From: CAZJWR01 sp964549765 | GTDB lineage: Bacteria; Zixibacteria; MSB-5A5; GN15; JAAZOE01 | Length of the DNA stretch: 64,000 bases | Assembly (NCBI GenBank): GCA_964549765.1 | Contig: CAZJWR010000010.1 | Span: forward strand, 1 to 64,000 | Reading direction: 5' to 3' | Shown: positions 15,727 through 24,584 of the stretch, piece by piece | Layout of the letters: the number at the start of each line of letters is the position of its first letter | How positions within the stretch are numbered: position 1 is the stretch's first letter | Notes under the pieces: generated by a model | What the model was told of the DNA's origin: nothing | What the model saw: the letters and a program-made list of their open reading frames with translations, nothing else | The model's database searches: none | Made by a program: the position numbers and the translations under genes

Positions 15727-17280
15727 CTAATGGATGGATGGCACCATGCTTCCGCTGTCAGGTGGAGGCGCGGCAGTCGAGTCGGAATCCGGCTTCTTGA
15801 GGATGGCGAAATATTCATCACTATATACCGGTTTCCAATACGTAGCCAGCATCTCATAGAGCGGCACGCCGATATCGATGCGCGAGATGATCGCCGCGGT
15901 GATGTTGAACTCGGTGGCTATGCTGTCGATGACCGCGAAACTGCGGGTATATTCCGCCATTTTATCCGCAATAAGAAATTTGTCCGCAATCCGTTTCGGC
16001 AATTGAAAATACTCCATCGACCGATATGCTCCCAAAGTGTGCACCGGGTAGTACGGCATGATATAGCGCAGATAATTGGAATTGTCGCAGAAAATGAATG
16101 AATCCTTCGGGACGTATTTGTCCAGGTTTTGCCAGAGCTTGCCACCGACTACCACCCGACCGGCATAGAGCGGCGCCTCAAATCGATACATGGTCAAAAC
16201 ATACCGGGTCTGGAGATGATAGACCGTCATAGATGTTATCGCAAGTATCGCCGCCATCGAAATTGTCTTCGCGATGCGGTTCCGCCACAGGCCCGATAAG
16301 GCAGTAGCCACAATGAATATGGAGAAAAATAATTCTATGCGGATGGCATACTGTCCGCTGAAGTGATAAAATGTTAAGATGACAGCCAGAAGCGATTCCG
16401 GGATATACCAGTGGATATCCCTCTTCCGAATGAACACAATCAGCGTCGCCACCAGAATGATCATATGTAGCAGGGACGGCAATGACAAGGGCGTGTGGTA
16501 AGAGGGAGAAATGATTTCGACGGCGAACGACCGCAGCCAGGCCACATCGGGAATTCCCCGCCATAGAGCGAACGTGGCCGCGCCTCCGAGTCCCTTTGAA
16601 TACACCACATATAATTGGATGTAAAAGGGAATCAGCATAACGGCGAAGATGCCTGTGATGATAAAGAATCGCTTAAATCGTCTCCTAATTATGGCTTCGT
16701 AGAGGAACGTCAGGCCGATCAAAAACACATACACCGGCGAGATTAGAAATGCCAGCCCCCATAGAATCGCCGCCGCGATCGCAGCGCGGAGAGATACCGG
16801 CGACCTCAAGTACACCCACAAGCCGGCCAAATAAAACGGGATAGAAAAATAATAAGCAGTCGCAAGCAGAATATTGCGCGGGCCCATGTATTCGACGATA
16901 AACGGCAACATCAGGCACGTCCAGAAGGCCGTCGTGCGGTCGAACTGGTCGCTGATGATTTTGTAGGTAAGAACAAATATCAGGACGACAACCAGCACCG
17001 CCGTCAGCGCCATAACGAAATTGACATCCATTCCGGCGGCCACGAACGGCGCCAGAAAAAGATGATACAGAGGCGGATGCATGGTGACCAGCCCGGTAAT
17101 GGGGTCGGTGAAAATACTCCCGCGTAGCACCCACATCACTTTGGCTTTGACATAAAGAATATCCGGGCTAAAGACAAAGAACGGCAGGCGATAATACAAA
17201 GTCGGCCCGACGATGACGAGGATCAGCAGAGTTAAGATCATTGCATGAATGCGCTGCTTGAGGTATGTCACGGGCCTCAT
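15727..17280 (-). CDS. GT-C-type membrane glycosyltransferase-like protein, copy A
   Basis: 517 residues with about ten hydrophobic segments and a soluble C-terminal domain of about 150 residues. The HPPLYHLFLAP loop near the first periplasmic region is like the KPPLY loop of the GT39/GT83 (PMT/ArnT-like) GT-C families, which use lipid-linked sugars; the usual acidic DE pair before it is only SPD here, so donor use is uncertain. It is a tandem paralogue of 17331-18827. A 396-base block is identical in both. The C-terminus ends in a Pro/Asp/Ser-rich tail. The start is uncertain (ATG 17280 lacks a clear ribosome binding site; GTG 12 bases downstream is an alternative). Convergent with pncB. Confidence 0.7.
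   Translation of the reverse strand: MRPVTYLKQRIHAMILTLLILVIVGPTLYYRLPFFVFSPDILYVKAKVMWVLRGSIFTDPITGLVTMHPPLYHLFLAPFVAAGMDVNFVMALTAVLVVVLIFVLTYKIISDQFDRTTAFWTCLMLPFIVEYMGPRNILLATAYYFSIPFYLAGLWVYLRSPVSLRAAIAAAILWGLAFLISPVYVFLIGLTFLYEAIIRRRFKRFFIITGIFAVMLIPFYIQLYVVYSKGLGGAATFALWRGIPDVAWLRSFAVEIISPSYHTPLSLPSLLHMIILVATLIVFIRKRDIHWYIPESLLAVILTFYHFSGQYAIRIELFFSIFIVATALSGLWRNRIAKTISMAAILAITSMTVYHLQTRYVLTMYRFEAPLYAGRVVVGGKLWQNLDKYVPKDSFIFCDNSNYLRYIMPYYPVHTLGAYRSMEYFQLPKRIADKFLIADKMAEYTRSFAVIDSIATEFNITAAIISRIDIGVPLYEMLATYWKPVYSDEYFAILKKPDSDSTAAPPPDSGSMVPSIH
16816..17211. repeat. 396-base identical tract, copy A
   Basis: This stretch is base-for-base identical to 18357-18752 (offset 1541). Both ends stop at isolated mismatches and the flanking coding sequence is much more diverged. 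It encodes the first transmembrane segments of both GT-C proteins. Confidence 0.95.
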
Positions 17281-17330
17281 CTCTCTAAATACCGTCTGTC
17301 AATTGCATGTAATAGAGAAAGTTACAGGCG

Positions 17331-18827
17331 TCATTCCGGCTTCTCCCATATCGTAAAGTAGGGTCCGTGGAAGGCAAGCTCCCAATTCGCCGCCAGTGTC
17401 CGGAAAAGGGGTGATTCCTTCTGTGCCGCATATTGGATCGCGATTGTAATATCATACTTTCGGGCTATGCTGTCGATCATGTCATAATCACCACTGTTTT
17501 CGACCAATTGATAATCCGCATGCAATTCATCGGCGACGCTGCCGGGTAACTGGAAATATTTCATTGTCCGATGTGCGCCCAGGGTGTGTGCCGGATAGAA
17601 TGGCATAATAAATTCCTGGTAAACTATAAGATCACAGAAAACATATGAATCTTTTTCCACATACATAGATAGAAGTTGCTTCGGCCTTTGTCCCAGCTTT
17701 ATCTGTTTCGTTTTATTCGGCATATCCAGCCGGTAGTTGGTAAGCGTTTCGTCCGAAATGTGATATAGAGCAAACATCATGAGCACTACTGCCATGGCGG
17801 AAGAAGTGATCCGGGACAGGCGGGATTGACGCAACCGCCATATCAGCCAGGCCACGAGAAAGAGCGAGAAAAACAACTGGATACGAATTGCATATTGACC
17901 GCTAAAATGATAAAACGTGAGAATATATGCCAGCAGTGATACCGCAAAATACCAATAAAATTGTTTTGTCTTAATTAACAGAATCAACGCCGTAAGCAGG
18001 ATCGCAATGTGGGCCAGCCCCGAAAAAGAAATTACTTCATGATACGTCGGGGCGATGAATTCGACGACGAGATTTCCGAGCCAATCCGCGTTCGGAATCC
18101 CGCGCCACAAGGAAAATGTCTCGGCTTCACCCAATCCCTGCGAATAAACCACGTAGAGTTGAATCAAAAACGGAATGATCACTACCATGAATGTCGCGAC
18201 CAGCACCAGGAACCTGCGAAAACGTTTCTTAATAATCCATTCGTAAAGAAATGTCAGGCCGATTAAGAATACATAGACTGGCGAGATCAAAAACGCCAGC
18301 CCCCAGAGTACCGCCGCCCCGACAGTCGCGGCAGCGGATGACGACCTCAAATACAGCCACAAGCCGGCCAAATAAAACGGGATAGAAAAATAATAAGCAG
18401 TCGCAAGCAGAATATTGCGCGGGCCCATGTATTCGACGATAAACGGCAACATCAGGCACGTCCAGAAGGCCGTCGTGCGGTCGAACTGGTCGCTGATGAT
18501 TTTGTAGGTAAGAACAAATATCAGGACGACAACCAGCACCGCCGTCAGCGCCATAACGAAATTGACATCCATTCCGGCGGCCACGAACGGCGCCAGAAAA
18601 AGATGATACAGAGGCGGATGCATGGTGACCAGCCCGGTAATGGGGTCGGTGAAAATACTCCCGCGTAGCACCCACATCACTTTGGCTTTGACATAAAGAA
18701 TATCCGGGCTAAAGACAAAGAACGGCAGGCGATAATACAAAGTCGGCCCGACTATGACGAGCACCAGCAGGCCCAGGATTAGTTCATGTGAATATTGCTT
18801 GATAAATTTCGCCAAACCTATTGCCAT
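17331..18827 (-). CDS. GT-C-type membrane glycosyltransferase-like protein, copy B
   Basis: 498 residues from ATG 18827, which has AAGGGA five bases upstream; a longer frame from 18851 is less likely. It has about ten transmembrane segments, the HPPLYHLF loop and a soluble C-terminal domain, as in copy A. After the shared tract the two proteins diverge but keep motifs such as LISPVYVFLIGLTFLYE, TFYHFSGQYAIRI and YPAHTLGAHR/YPVHTLGAYR, so both seem under selection. A 50-base gap separates it from copy A and the two are probably co-transcribed from the region upstream of 18827. Possible role in surface glycan or lipid glycosylation. Confidence 0.7.
   Translation of the reverse strand: MAIGLAKFIKQYSHELILGLLVLVIVGPTLYYRLPFFVFSPDILYVKAKVMWVLRGSIFTDPITGLVTMHPPLYHLFLAPFVAAGMDVNFVMALTAVLVVVLIFVLTYKIISDQFDRTTAFWTCLMLPFIVEYMGPRNILLATAYYFSIPFYLAGLWLYLRSSSAAATVGAAVLWGLAFLISPVYVFLIGLTFLYEWIIKKRFRRFLVLVATFMVVIIPFLIQLYVVYSQGLGEAETFSLWRGIPNADWLGNLVVEFIAPTYHEVISFSGLAHIAILLTALILLIKTKQFYWYFAVSLLAYILTFYHFSGQYAIRIQLFFSLFLVAWLIWRLRQSRLSRITSSAMAVVLMMFALYHISDETLTNYRLDMPNKTKQIKLGQRPKQLLSMYVEKDSYVFCDLIVYQEFIMPFYPAHTLGAHRTMKYFQLPGSVADELHADYQLVENSGDYDMIDSIARKYDITIAIQYAAQKESPLFRTLAANWELAFHGPYFTIWEKPE
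18357..18752. repeat. 396-base identical tract, copy B
   Basis: Identical to 16816-17211; see that entry. The tract is within the first third of both minus-strand genes. Confidence 0.95.
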
Positions 18828-18973
18828 GAATTTCCCTTGGCCCGAAATCAAAAACCGAACTCAATATCATTCGGAATAACCAACTTAATATAGAAACCGT
18901 GATCGATAAAACAAGGATATTTGCCCCCGGCAAAAATCTGCAAACCGGGTACGGCCGGCGTCGTTTAATTGTG

Positions 18974-18979
18974 TATAAT
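18974..18979 (+). promoter_or_regulatory. TATAAT -10 box upstream of the secreted protein gene
   Basis: Perfect -10 hexamer 30 bases before the ATG at 19009; no good -35 hexamer was seen. Confidence 0.4.
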
Positions 18980-19008
18980 ACTTCCGATACTACAACCCGG
19001 GAGCCGTT

Positions 19009-20280
19009 ATGAACAAAGCGCTGACTCTGCTTATTGTATTTCTTTTCACCGCCGGACTGGCCGTAAGCACCCAGGCCGGAATGATCCTCATCCCCATGGA
19101 CAACACCCAGACCGACCACCTGAAGGCCTACGGCGTAGTGTATCATTGCCTGAAAGACAAAGAGCAGGCCGAATGGCTGCTCAACTACCGGGCCGGGTCG
19201 TTTCTGATCAAGGACACCGACGCCAACCGCGACCTTTGTCTGGTGCGCGGTGTGGCCTACCAGCCGATCAGCAACGCCGACATTTCCGACATCTACCGGA
19301 CTATCGAGTCGGAAAACATGGAACGGGTGATTCTGGAGAAGGCCCCGGCTATCGCCGTCTACGCGCCGCCGTCGCACGAGCCGTGGGACGACGCCGTCCG
19401 GCTGGCGCTGGAATACGCCGAAATCGACTACGATCTGCTGTGGGATTCCGAGGTGATCGCCGGCGATCTCGAAAATTACGACTGGCTGCATTTGCATCAC
19501 GAGGATTTCACCGGGCAGTATGGGAAATTCTACGCCGCGTTTCATAATCAGTTGTGGTATCAGCAGGAGGTGGCCACCAATGAGGCGATGGCCCGCAGCC
19601 TGGGTTTCAACAAGGTATCCGACTGCAAGAAGGCGGTCGCCGAGCAGATCAAGGAATACGTCCTGCGGGGCGGGTTCATGTTCGCCATGTGTTCCGCCGC
19701 CGAAACGATCGATATCGCGCTGGCCGCCGAAAATACCGATATCGTCCCATCGGAATTCGACGGCGATCCCCCTGATCCCGGATGCCAGGAAAAGCTCGAT
19801 TACTCCCAGACGATGGCCTTCACCGATTTCAAGGTCAGTCTCGACCCGATGGCCTATAGTCATTCCGATATCGATACCTATCCCGACCGAATCGAACGGT
19901 TTATGACGCCGGAGGACGACAAATTCTACCTGTTCGAATTTTCCGCCAAGCTCGACCCGGTGCCGACTATGCTGGTGCAATGCCACACGGCGGTGGTCAA
20001 CGGATTCATGGGCCAGACGACGGCGTTCCGCAAATCGCTGCTGAAAAAATACGTCACCATCCTGGGCCAGCCGCTGGAATATGACGAGGTTCGGTATGTT
20101 CACGGCAACCTGGGGAAAGGGACGTTCACGTTTCTGGCCGGACATGATCCCGAGGATTACCAGCATATGGTCAACGACCCACCGACCGACCTGTCGCTGT
20201 ATAAAAATTCGCCGGGTTACCGTTTGATACTCAATAACGTTCTTTTCCCGGCAGCCCAGAAGAAGGAACGCAAAACATAA
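19009..20280 (+). CDS. Secreted protein of unknown function with an N-terminal signal peptide
   Basis: 423 residues. Residues 1-23 form a signal peptide (two Lys/Ala residues, a hydrophobic core, then an AQA-type cleavage region). The mature start ILIPMDNTQTDHLKAYGVVY is characteristic of a family in FCB bacteria sometimes labelled asparagine synthetase B, but no glutaminase Cys-2 and no PP-loop are visible, so that name is not supported. The middle has conserved-looking aromatic and His residues (WLHLHHEDF, QCHTAVVNGFMGQ, HGNLGKGTFTFLAGHDPEDYQ), and the LHHEDFTGQYG and HDPED segments suggest an enzyme or amidotransferase-like fold. A GGGAG ribosome binding site precedes the ATG. Function unknown. 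Confidence 0.75.
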   Translation: MNKALTLLIVFLFTAGLAVSTQAGMILIPMDNTQTDHLKAYGVVYHCLKDKEQAEWLLNYRAGSFLIKDTDANRDLCLVRGVAYQPISNADISDIYRTIESENMERVILEKAPAIAVYAPPSHEPWDDAVRLALEYAEIDYDLLWDSEVIAGDLENYDWLHLHHEDFTGQYGKFYAAFHNQLWYQQEVATNEAMARSLGFNKVSDCKKAVAEQIKEYVLRGGFMFAMCSAAETIDIALAAENTDIVPSEFDGDPPDPGCQEKLDYSQTMAFTDFKVSLDPMAYSHSDIDTYPDRIERFMTPEDDKFYLFEFSAKLDPVPTMLVQCHTAVVNGFMGQTTAFRKSLLKKYVTILGQPLEYDEVRYVHGNLGKGTFTFLAGHDPEDYQHMVNDPPTDLSLYKNSPGYRLILNNVLFPAAQKKERKT

Positions 20281-20501
20281 GGCCGGCGCCTGTCTCCGCC
20301 TTGTCTATACTTCTATTACCCGATGGATCCTTGGTCTTTGGTCATATCAAAATGAAGGCATAATTCTTCGGCCATGTAAGAACATTTGAGGACTGAAGTT
20401 GTTGTAATCTTTAGCAACACTGATTATGGACGCCACGTCTCGTTCGTAGTCACGTAATCCGATTTAACAAGCGTGAAGTAGGTTTTTGAAGGTAGGGAAC
20501 T

Positions 20502-21203
20502 ATGGATGCACTCAAATTGATCATCTCTACCCGGCTGAAGGGAAGTCAGGTCGCGGAGGTGCTTGAGGAGTTGGGCACCGAGGTCAAGTACGTGACGCTG
20601 CGCCGGGGAGATTTCGTGCTGGCCGACCAGTTCGGCGTCATGTATATCAGCAAGGACGATTTCGTCGAACGGATCAAAAAGCGTACTATTTATAGGGATA
20701 TACTGGAATTCAAGCGCGAATTCGCCAGCCCGGTCGTTATCATCGAGGGTGAGGATCCGTTCCACGACGCCTTCCTCGATCTGGCCACGATCCAGGGCGT
20801 GGTGCTGTTTGCCTCGGTTCTCAACCGGGTGCCGATATTGACGACGGTCAACGACGTCGAAACGGCCCAGATGATTTTCATGATCGCCGCGCAGGGGGGC
20901 AGCGGTCTGATGTGGCAGCGGGTAATGCCGACCAAGGAAGACAATGTCCTGAATCCGCCACCCATTCCTCCGATCGTTCCCGGCGAGAACGACAATGGAA
21001 ACGGGAGCGGCGATCCGCGCGTCAGCATTATCGCCAACCTGCCCGAGGTGGGACCGTCGCTGGCTGAAGGACTACTGAGCTATTTTGGATCATTGTCCAA
21101 GCTGTTTGCAGCGGACATAAAAACACTCCGGAAGGTGGAAGGGATCGGGCCGAAACGGGCGGAAAAAATCTTCGCCTTCCTCAACGGCAGCGAGGCGGCG
21201 TAA
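20502..21203 (+). CDS. ERCC4-type nuclease domain protein with degenerate active site and HhH domain
   Basis: 233 residues. The N-terminal part (about 1-135) resembles the ERCC4/XPF nuclease fold: MDALKLIISTRLKGSQV, RRGDFVLADQFGVMYISKDDF, EFASPVVIIEGEDPF, and a GGSGLMW segment. The C-terminal part (about 175-230) is a helix-hairpin-helix pair (LPEVGPSLAEGLL and VEGIGPKRAEKIF), joined by a Pro/Asn/Gly-rich linker. XPF/Mus81-type nucleases cut branched DNA. The catalytic E-R-K motif appears as M-Y-I, with only the following Asp kept, so cleavage is doubtful and a structural role is possible. The next gene is on the other strand, with convergent ends two bases apart. Confidence 0.75.
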   Translation: MDALKLIISTRLKGSQVAEVLEELGTEVKYVTLRRGDFVLADQFGVMYISKDDFVERIKKRTIYRDILEFKREFASPVVIIEGEDPFHDAFLDLATIQGVVLFASVLNRVPILTTVNDVETAQMIFMIAAQGGSGLMWQRVMPTKEDNVLNPPPIPPIVPGENDNGNGSGDPRVSIIANLPEVGPSLAEGLLSYFGSLSKLFAADIKTLRKVEGIGPKRAEKIFAFLNGSEAA

Positions 21204-21205
21204 AT

Positions 21206-22102
21206 TTATGGCTGATGCATTTCCCGTTTCAGACGAGCAAGATCGTCGGCCATGGCCGGCATCGGCGCGCCCAGATACGCTTCGGTAAGCCGGCAATCGA
21301 GACCGGCGCGAACAGGCCGCCGGGCAGGTCGCGTCGGGCTTGCGGACGTCGACGATAATATGAGCTTCTTATCAAGACTAAAATAATCCGCAATCTTACA
21401 GGCAAAATCATATCGGCTGACGATATCCCGGCCGCCGACATGAAATGTCCCTTCGGCGTTTTTCGAGAACAATTTCATCGTGATATCGGCGGCGCTGGGC
21501 GCCGCGATCGGATTCGATATCTGATCGGTAAAACCGGGCACCGTCTTGCCGGACGATAAGGTTTCGTAAACATGGCTGAATATATTCGTCCGGCCCCGGT
21601 AATCATACAGCGAGTTCACGCGCACAATCAGATGATGCGGCGATGCCGCCGATACTATCCACTCCGCTTCCAGTTTATGTGTGCCGTAAACGTTGACCGG
21701 ATTGGGGAGATCGCCGGGGGAGGGCAACGCGTCGCCGCGCGAGGCGTCATCGGAAAATACATAGTCGGTCGATATCTGAATCATCTTCGAGCGGGGGAAA
21801 ACGTCGAGCAGGTTTTGCACGAGGACGACGTTGAGCCGGTGTGAAAAATCCGGCTCGGTTTCACAGCGATCGACGTCGGCCAGGGCTGCGCTGTTGATGA
21901 TTATATCGGGGTCGACAAGTGCCGCGAGACTTTTGACATAATCGGGATCGGTCAGATCGCCCACGAAAATATCAGGCGGCGCCGAATCACCGGGGGAATG
22001 ATGATAATGCCGGAACAGAATAAAATTATCCGGTACTGTCTCCGCCAGGCGCGTTCCAAACAGCCCCCCGGCGCCCGTTAACAGAATTTTCAATTGTTTC
22101 AT
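21206..22102 (-). CDS. rfbD: dTDP-4-dehydrorhamnose reductase
   Basis: About 298 residues. Rossmann start KILLTGAGGLFGTRLAE, STDYVFSDD, a YGTHKLEAE variant of the YxxxK catalytic pair, and RVNSLYDYR. The enzyme reduces dTDP-4-dehydrorhamnose to dTDP-L-rhamnose. The start chosen (ATG 22102) places the glycine-rich loop at the usual distance from the N-terminus; ATG 22114 and TTG 22132 are alternatives. It is the last of four rml genes read on the minus strand, 36 bases after rmlB. Confidence 0.85.
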   Translation of the reverse strand: MKQLKILLTGAGGLFGTRLAETVPDNFILFRHYHHSPGDSAPPDIFVGDLTDPDYVKSLAALVDPDIIINSAALADVDRCETEPDFSHRLNVVLVQNLLDVFPRSKMIQISTDYVFSDDASRGDALPSPGDLPNPVNVYGTHKLEAEWIVSAASPHHLIVRVNSLYDYRGRTNIFSHVYETLSSGKTVPGFTDQISNPIAAPSAADITMKLFSKNAEGTFHVGGRDIVSRYDFACKIADYFSLDKKLILSSTSASPTRPARRPVRAGLDCRLTEAYLGAPMPAMADDLARLKREMHQP

Positions 22103-22138
22103 CGGTGAGTCCATTCCACCCGCCGACCGCAAGAGACG

Positions 22139-23170
22139 TTAATTCCGGTTGCGATAGTGCTCGTCGAAAAAACCGTTGTCGGCCTTGCCGGCCATAAGCC
22201 GTTCCATCACCGCCCGCACCCAGTCCTGATTATCCTGATACCAGCGAACCGTCTCGATCAGTCGTCCATCGAAATCGGCGGTCGGTTCCCATCCCAGAAG
22301 GGCGATTTTGTCCCAATTGACGGCATAGCAGAAATCATGGCCCGGGCGGTCGGCCACGTGTTTGATCAGATTGGGATCGGCATCGAGTATTCGCACGAGC
22401 TTTTGCGCCAATTCCAGGTTAGTGATATGGTTGCCCGCCCCGGCGTTGTAGATTTGCCCCGGCAGGCCGCGCGAGAAGACTTTCCAGATCGCCCGGCAGA
22501 AATCCGCGATATAAAGCCAGTCGCGCATCTGCGCGCCGTCGCCGTAAAGCGGAACGGTTTCGCCCTGCATGATGCGCCGCGTGAAAAAGGGAATAACCTT
22601 TTCGGGAAACTGGCGCGGCCCGAAATTGTTCGTGCCGCGAATGATCACGGCGTCGATCTTGTCGGTATTGACCGCGGCCGCGATATACAGGTCGGCGGCC
22701 GCTTTGGACGACGAATAGAAATTCCCCGGTCGAAGCGGCGCGTCCTCGTCACTTGGGTTATGCGGCGAGGTGGAACCGTACACTTCATCGGTCGAAATCT
22801 GAAGGAAGCGGCCGATTTTGTACTTCGCCGACGCCCGCAGGAGGTTCAAAACACCCTCGACGTTATTCTTGATAAACAGTTCGGGCGTGTAATAGGCCCG
22901 GTCGACATGGGTGTGTGCGGCCAGATTGATAATGCCGTCGACGCCGCCCGATACGATGTCATCGACCAGGACCGCGTCGCATATCGAGCCGTGGATGAAG
23001 CGATGGCGGTCCGATTCGATGCCGCCGGGGATCGTCTCCAGGTTGATCCGGTCGCCGGCATAATCGAGGCTGTCGAGAGAAATGATCTGCACATCTTCGA
23101 CATTGTCGAGCAGGTACCGGACGAAGTTCGATCCGATAAAGCCGGCTGTTCCGGTAATCAGCAGTTTCAT
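22139..23170 (-). CDS. rfbB: dTDP-glucose 4,6-dehydratase
   Basis: 343 residues. It has TGTAGFIGSNFVRYLL, the AAHTHVDRA region, STDEVYGS, the catalytic YSSSK, and RGTNNFGPRQFPEK, all family features. It converts dTDP-glucose to dTDP-4-keto-6-deoxyglucose. Its ATG shares one base with the stop of the epimerase gene (TGATG), which suggests translational coupling. Its length is typical. The C-terminus ends in GFFDEHYRN. Confidence 0.95.
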   Translation of the reverse strand: MKLLITGTAGFIGSNFVRYLLDNVEDVQIISLDSLDYAGDRINLETIPGGIESDRHRFIHGSICDAVLVDDIVSGGVDGIINLAAHTHVDRAYYTPELFIKNNVEGVLNLLRASAKYKIGRFLQISTDEVYGSTSPHNPSDEDAPLRPGNFYSSSKAAADLYIAAAVNTDKIDAVIIRGTNNFGPRQFPEKVIPFFTRRIMQGETVPLYGDGAQMRDWLYIADFCRAIWKVFSRGLPGQIYNAGAGNHITNLELAQKLVRILDADPNLIKHVADRPGHDFCYAVNWDKIALLGWEPTADFDGRLIETVRWYQDNQDWVRAVMERLMAGKADNGFFDEHYRNRN

Positions 23171-23625
23171 CAGCCGTGCCTGATTTCCCAGTCGTAGATA
23201 ATTTTGTCGGTATCGAAGGACAGGCGAATTTCATCGGGATGGGCATGATCGAAGAGGCGGTCGGGGCAGTTGAGCGCCAGCGCCGGAATATTTCCCATTC
23301 CCTTGAGCCCATGATAGACGCCCGGTGGAATCTGCACCAGAATACGGTTCTGATCGCCGACAAAAAACTCATCGATTTCCCCTTTGGTAGGGCTGCCGTC
23401 GCGGAGATCGGCCACGACCAGCTTAACCATCCCCGACACGACCGTGAACGAATCGGTCTGTTCGACATGGCAATGCCAGGCTTTGACCACGCCCGGGTAG
23501 ACGGCGGTGAGATAGACTTGACCGAATTGAATGAACAGGTCGTCGTCGCTGCGGAGAATTTCGAACAACCAGCCGCGCTCGTCAGCGATGGTCGTCAGTT
23601 TCTTGATCCGGACGCCGTCGATCAT
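23170..23625 (-). CDS. rfbC: dTDP-4-dehydrorhamnose 3,5-epimerase-like cupin, short form
   Basis: 151 residues, shorter than the usual about 180. Cupin features with a DERGWLFEI start, a His in AWHCHVEQTD (position of the catalytic RGLHYQ His), DLRDGSPTKGE and IPPGVYHGLKG. The order A-C-B-D in the operon supports the epimerase role, though the divergence allows a related sugar isomerase of the WxcM/FdtA type. It overlaps rfbA by four bases (ATGA). Confidence 0.8.
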   Translation of the reverse strand: MIDGVRIKKLTTIADERGWLFEILRSDDDLFIQFGQVYLTAVYPGVVKAWHCHVEQTDSFTVVSGMVKLVVADLRDGSPTKGEIDEFFVGDQNRILVQIPPGVYHGLKGMGNIPALALNCPDRLFDHAHPDEIRLSFDTDKIIYDWEIRHG

Positions 23626-24365
23626 GCCGGAAATTCCCCCTCCACTTCCTCGCCCTCGCGGCAGATCATCCGTCTGGCCTCGGCCAGGGATTCATGGGTC
23701 CCGGCGTCGATCCACCAGTGTTCCAACATCTGGTATTCCAGCCGTCCCTGCCGCAGATATTCCGACAGGATGTCGGTCACTTCGTATTCACCCCGCTTGG
23801 ACGGTTTGACTTTGGCGGCGATTTCGAACAGATCGGTCGGGAAAAAATAGATGCCGGTTATGGCCCAGTGCGAATCGGGATGTTCCGGCTTTTCCACCAC
23901 AGCCGCAAGTTTGCCTTCTTCGATGAGAACGACCCCGAACATTTCCGGCGAGGTGACCTCGCTGAGCAAGACCAGCGCCGAATTGGGCTTGCGGAGAAAC
24001 CGCTCCTTGGCGTCTCTGACCGAGCCGCCGATGATGTTGTCGCCCAGCACGACCATATAGGGGCCGACCCGGACATCGGACGGCATCATCTGGATCGATC
24101 CGGCAATGCCCGGCTTATCCTTCTGGGCGACTATCCGGAAGGATTCGAATTGCTCGCGAAAATTGCCCGTAATGGCGTGATCGAACGCCTCGACATGGTG
24201 CGGATTAGTCACCAGCGTTATATCGGACACACCGGCCGAGGCGAAAATCGAGAGGGAATAATAGATCATCGGCTTGCCGCAAAGGTCAAGCAGATGCTTG
24301 TTGGTATGTTCGGTCAACGGCAACAGGCGCGTGCCTTTGCCGCCGGTCAATATTATTCCCTGCAC
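23622..24365 (-). CDS. rfbA: Glucose-1-phosphate thymidylyltransferase
   Basis: 247 residues from GTG 24365, placing the LTGGKGTRLLPLT nucleotide-binding loop at residue about 5. Downstream motifs include KPMIYYSL, GDNI and EKPEHP. It couples dTTP and glucose-1-phosphate to dTDP-glucose, the first step of dTDP-rhamnose synthesis. The longer upstream frame of 30 residues is not expected to be translated; GGGA lies eight bases before the GTG. It heads the rml operon (A, C, B, D). Confidence 0.9.
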   Translation of the reverse strand: MQGIILTGGKGTRLLPLTEHTNKHLLDLCGKPMIYYSLSIFASAGVSDITLVTNPHHVEAFDHAITGNFREQFESFRIVAQKDKPGIAGSIQMMPSDVRVGPYMVVLGDNIIGGSVRDAKERFLRKPNSALVLLSEVTSPEMFGVVLIEEGKLAAVVEKPEHPDSHWAITGIYFFPTDLFEIAAKVKPSKRGEYEVTDILSEYLRQGRLEYQMLEHWWIDAGTHESLAEARRMICREGEEVEGEFPA

Positions 24366-24453
24366 GGTAAATTTCCCATTTCTATCAACAAAAATGCAAT
24401 ATACGCCAAACTTCCGACCCGCGAAAGCCAAAAAACGCCGACCGAACCATCCC

Positions 24454-24471
24454 ACGGGAGAAATCTCCCGT
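24454..24471. repeat. Perfect palindrome ACGGGAGA-AA-TCTCCCGT
   Basis: Eight-base arms (24454-24461 and 24464-24471) about 90 bases upstream of the rml operon and downstream of the lipoprotein gene. It could be an operator for the rml genes or a transcript-end hairpin; no T run follows in either direction. Confidence 0.4.
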
Positions 24472-24584
24472 ATCCCGGATCATACCTCCCCGCCGCGTCG
24501 CCCGGACGGAGTAGGAAACGGAGGTAATCGGACGATTATCGCGATTACATCTGAGGTTCAGATTATAGTTGGCCGCGGAAGATA

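Noticed and set aside
19009..20280. Asparagine synthetase B
   Set aside because: No N-terminal catalytic Cys and no PP-loop; it has a signal peptide.
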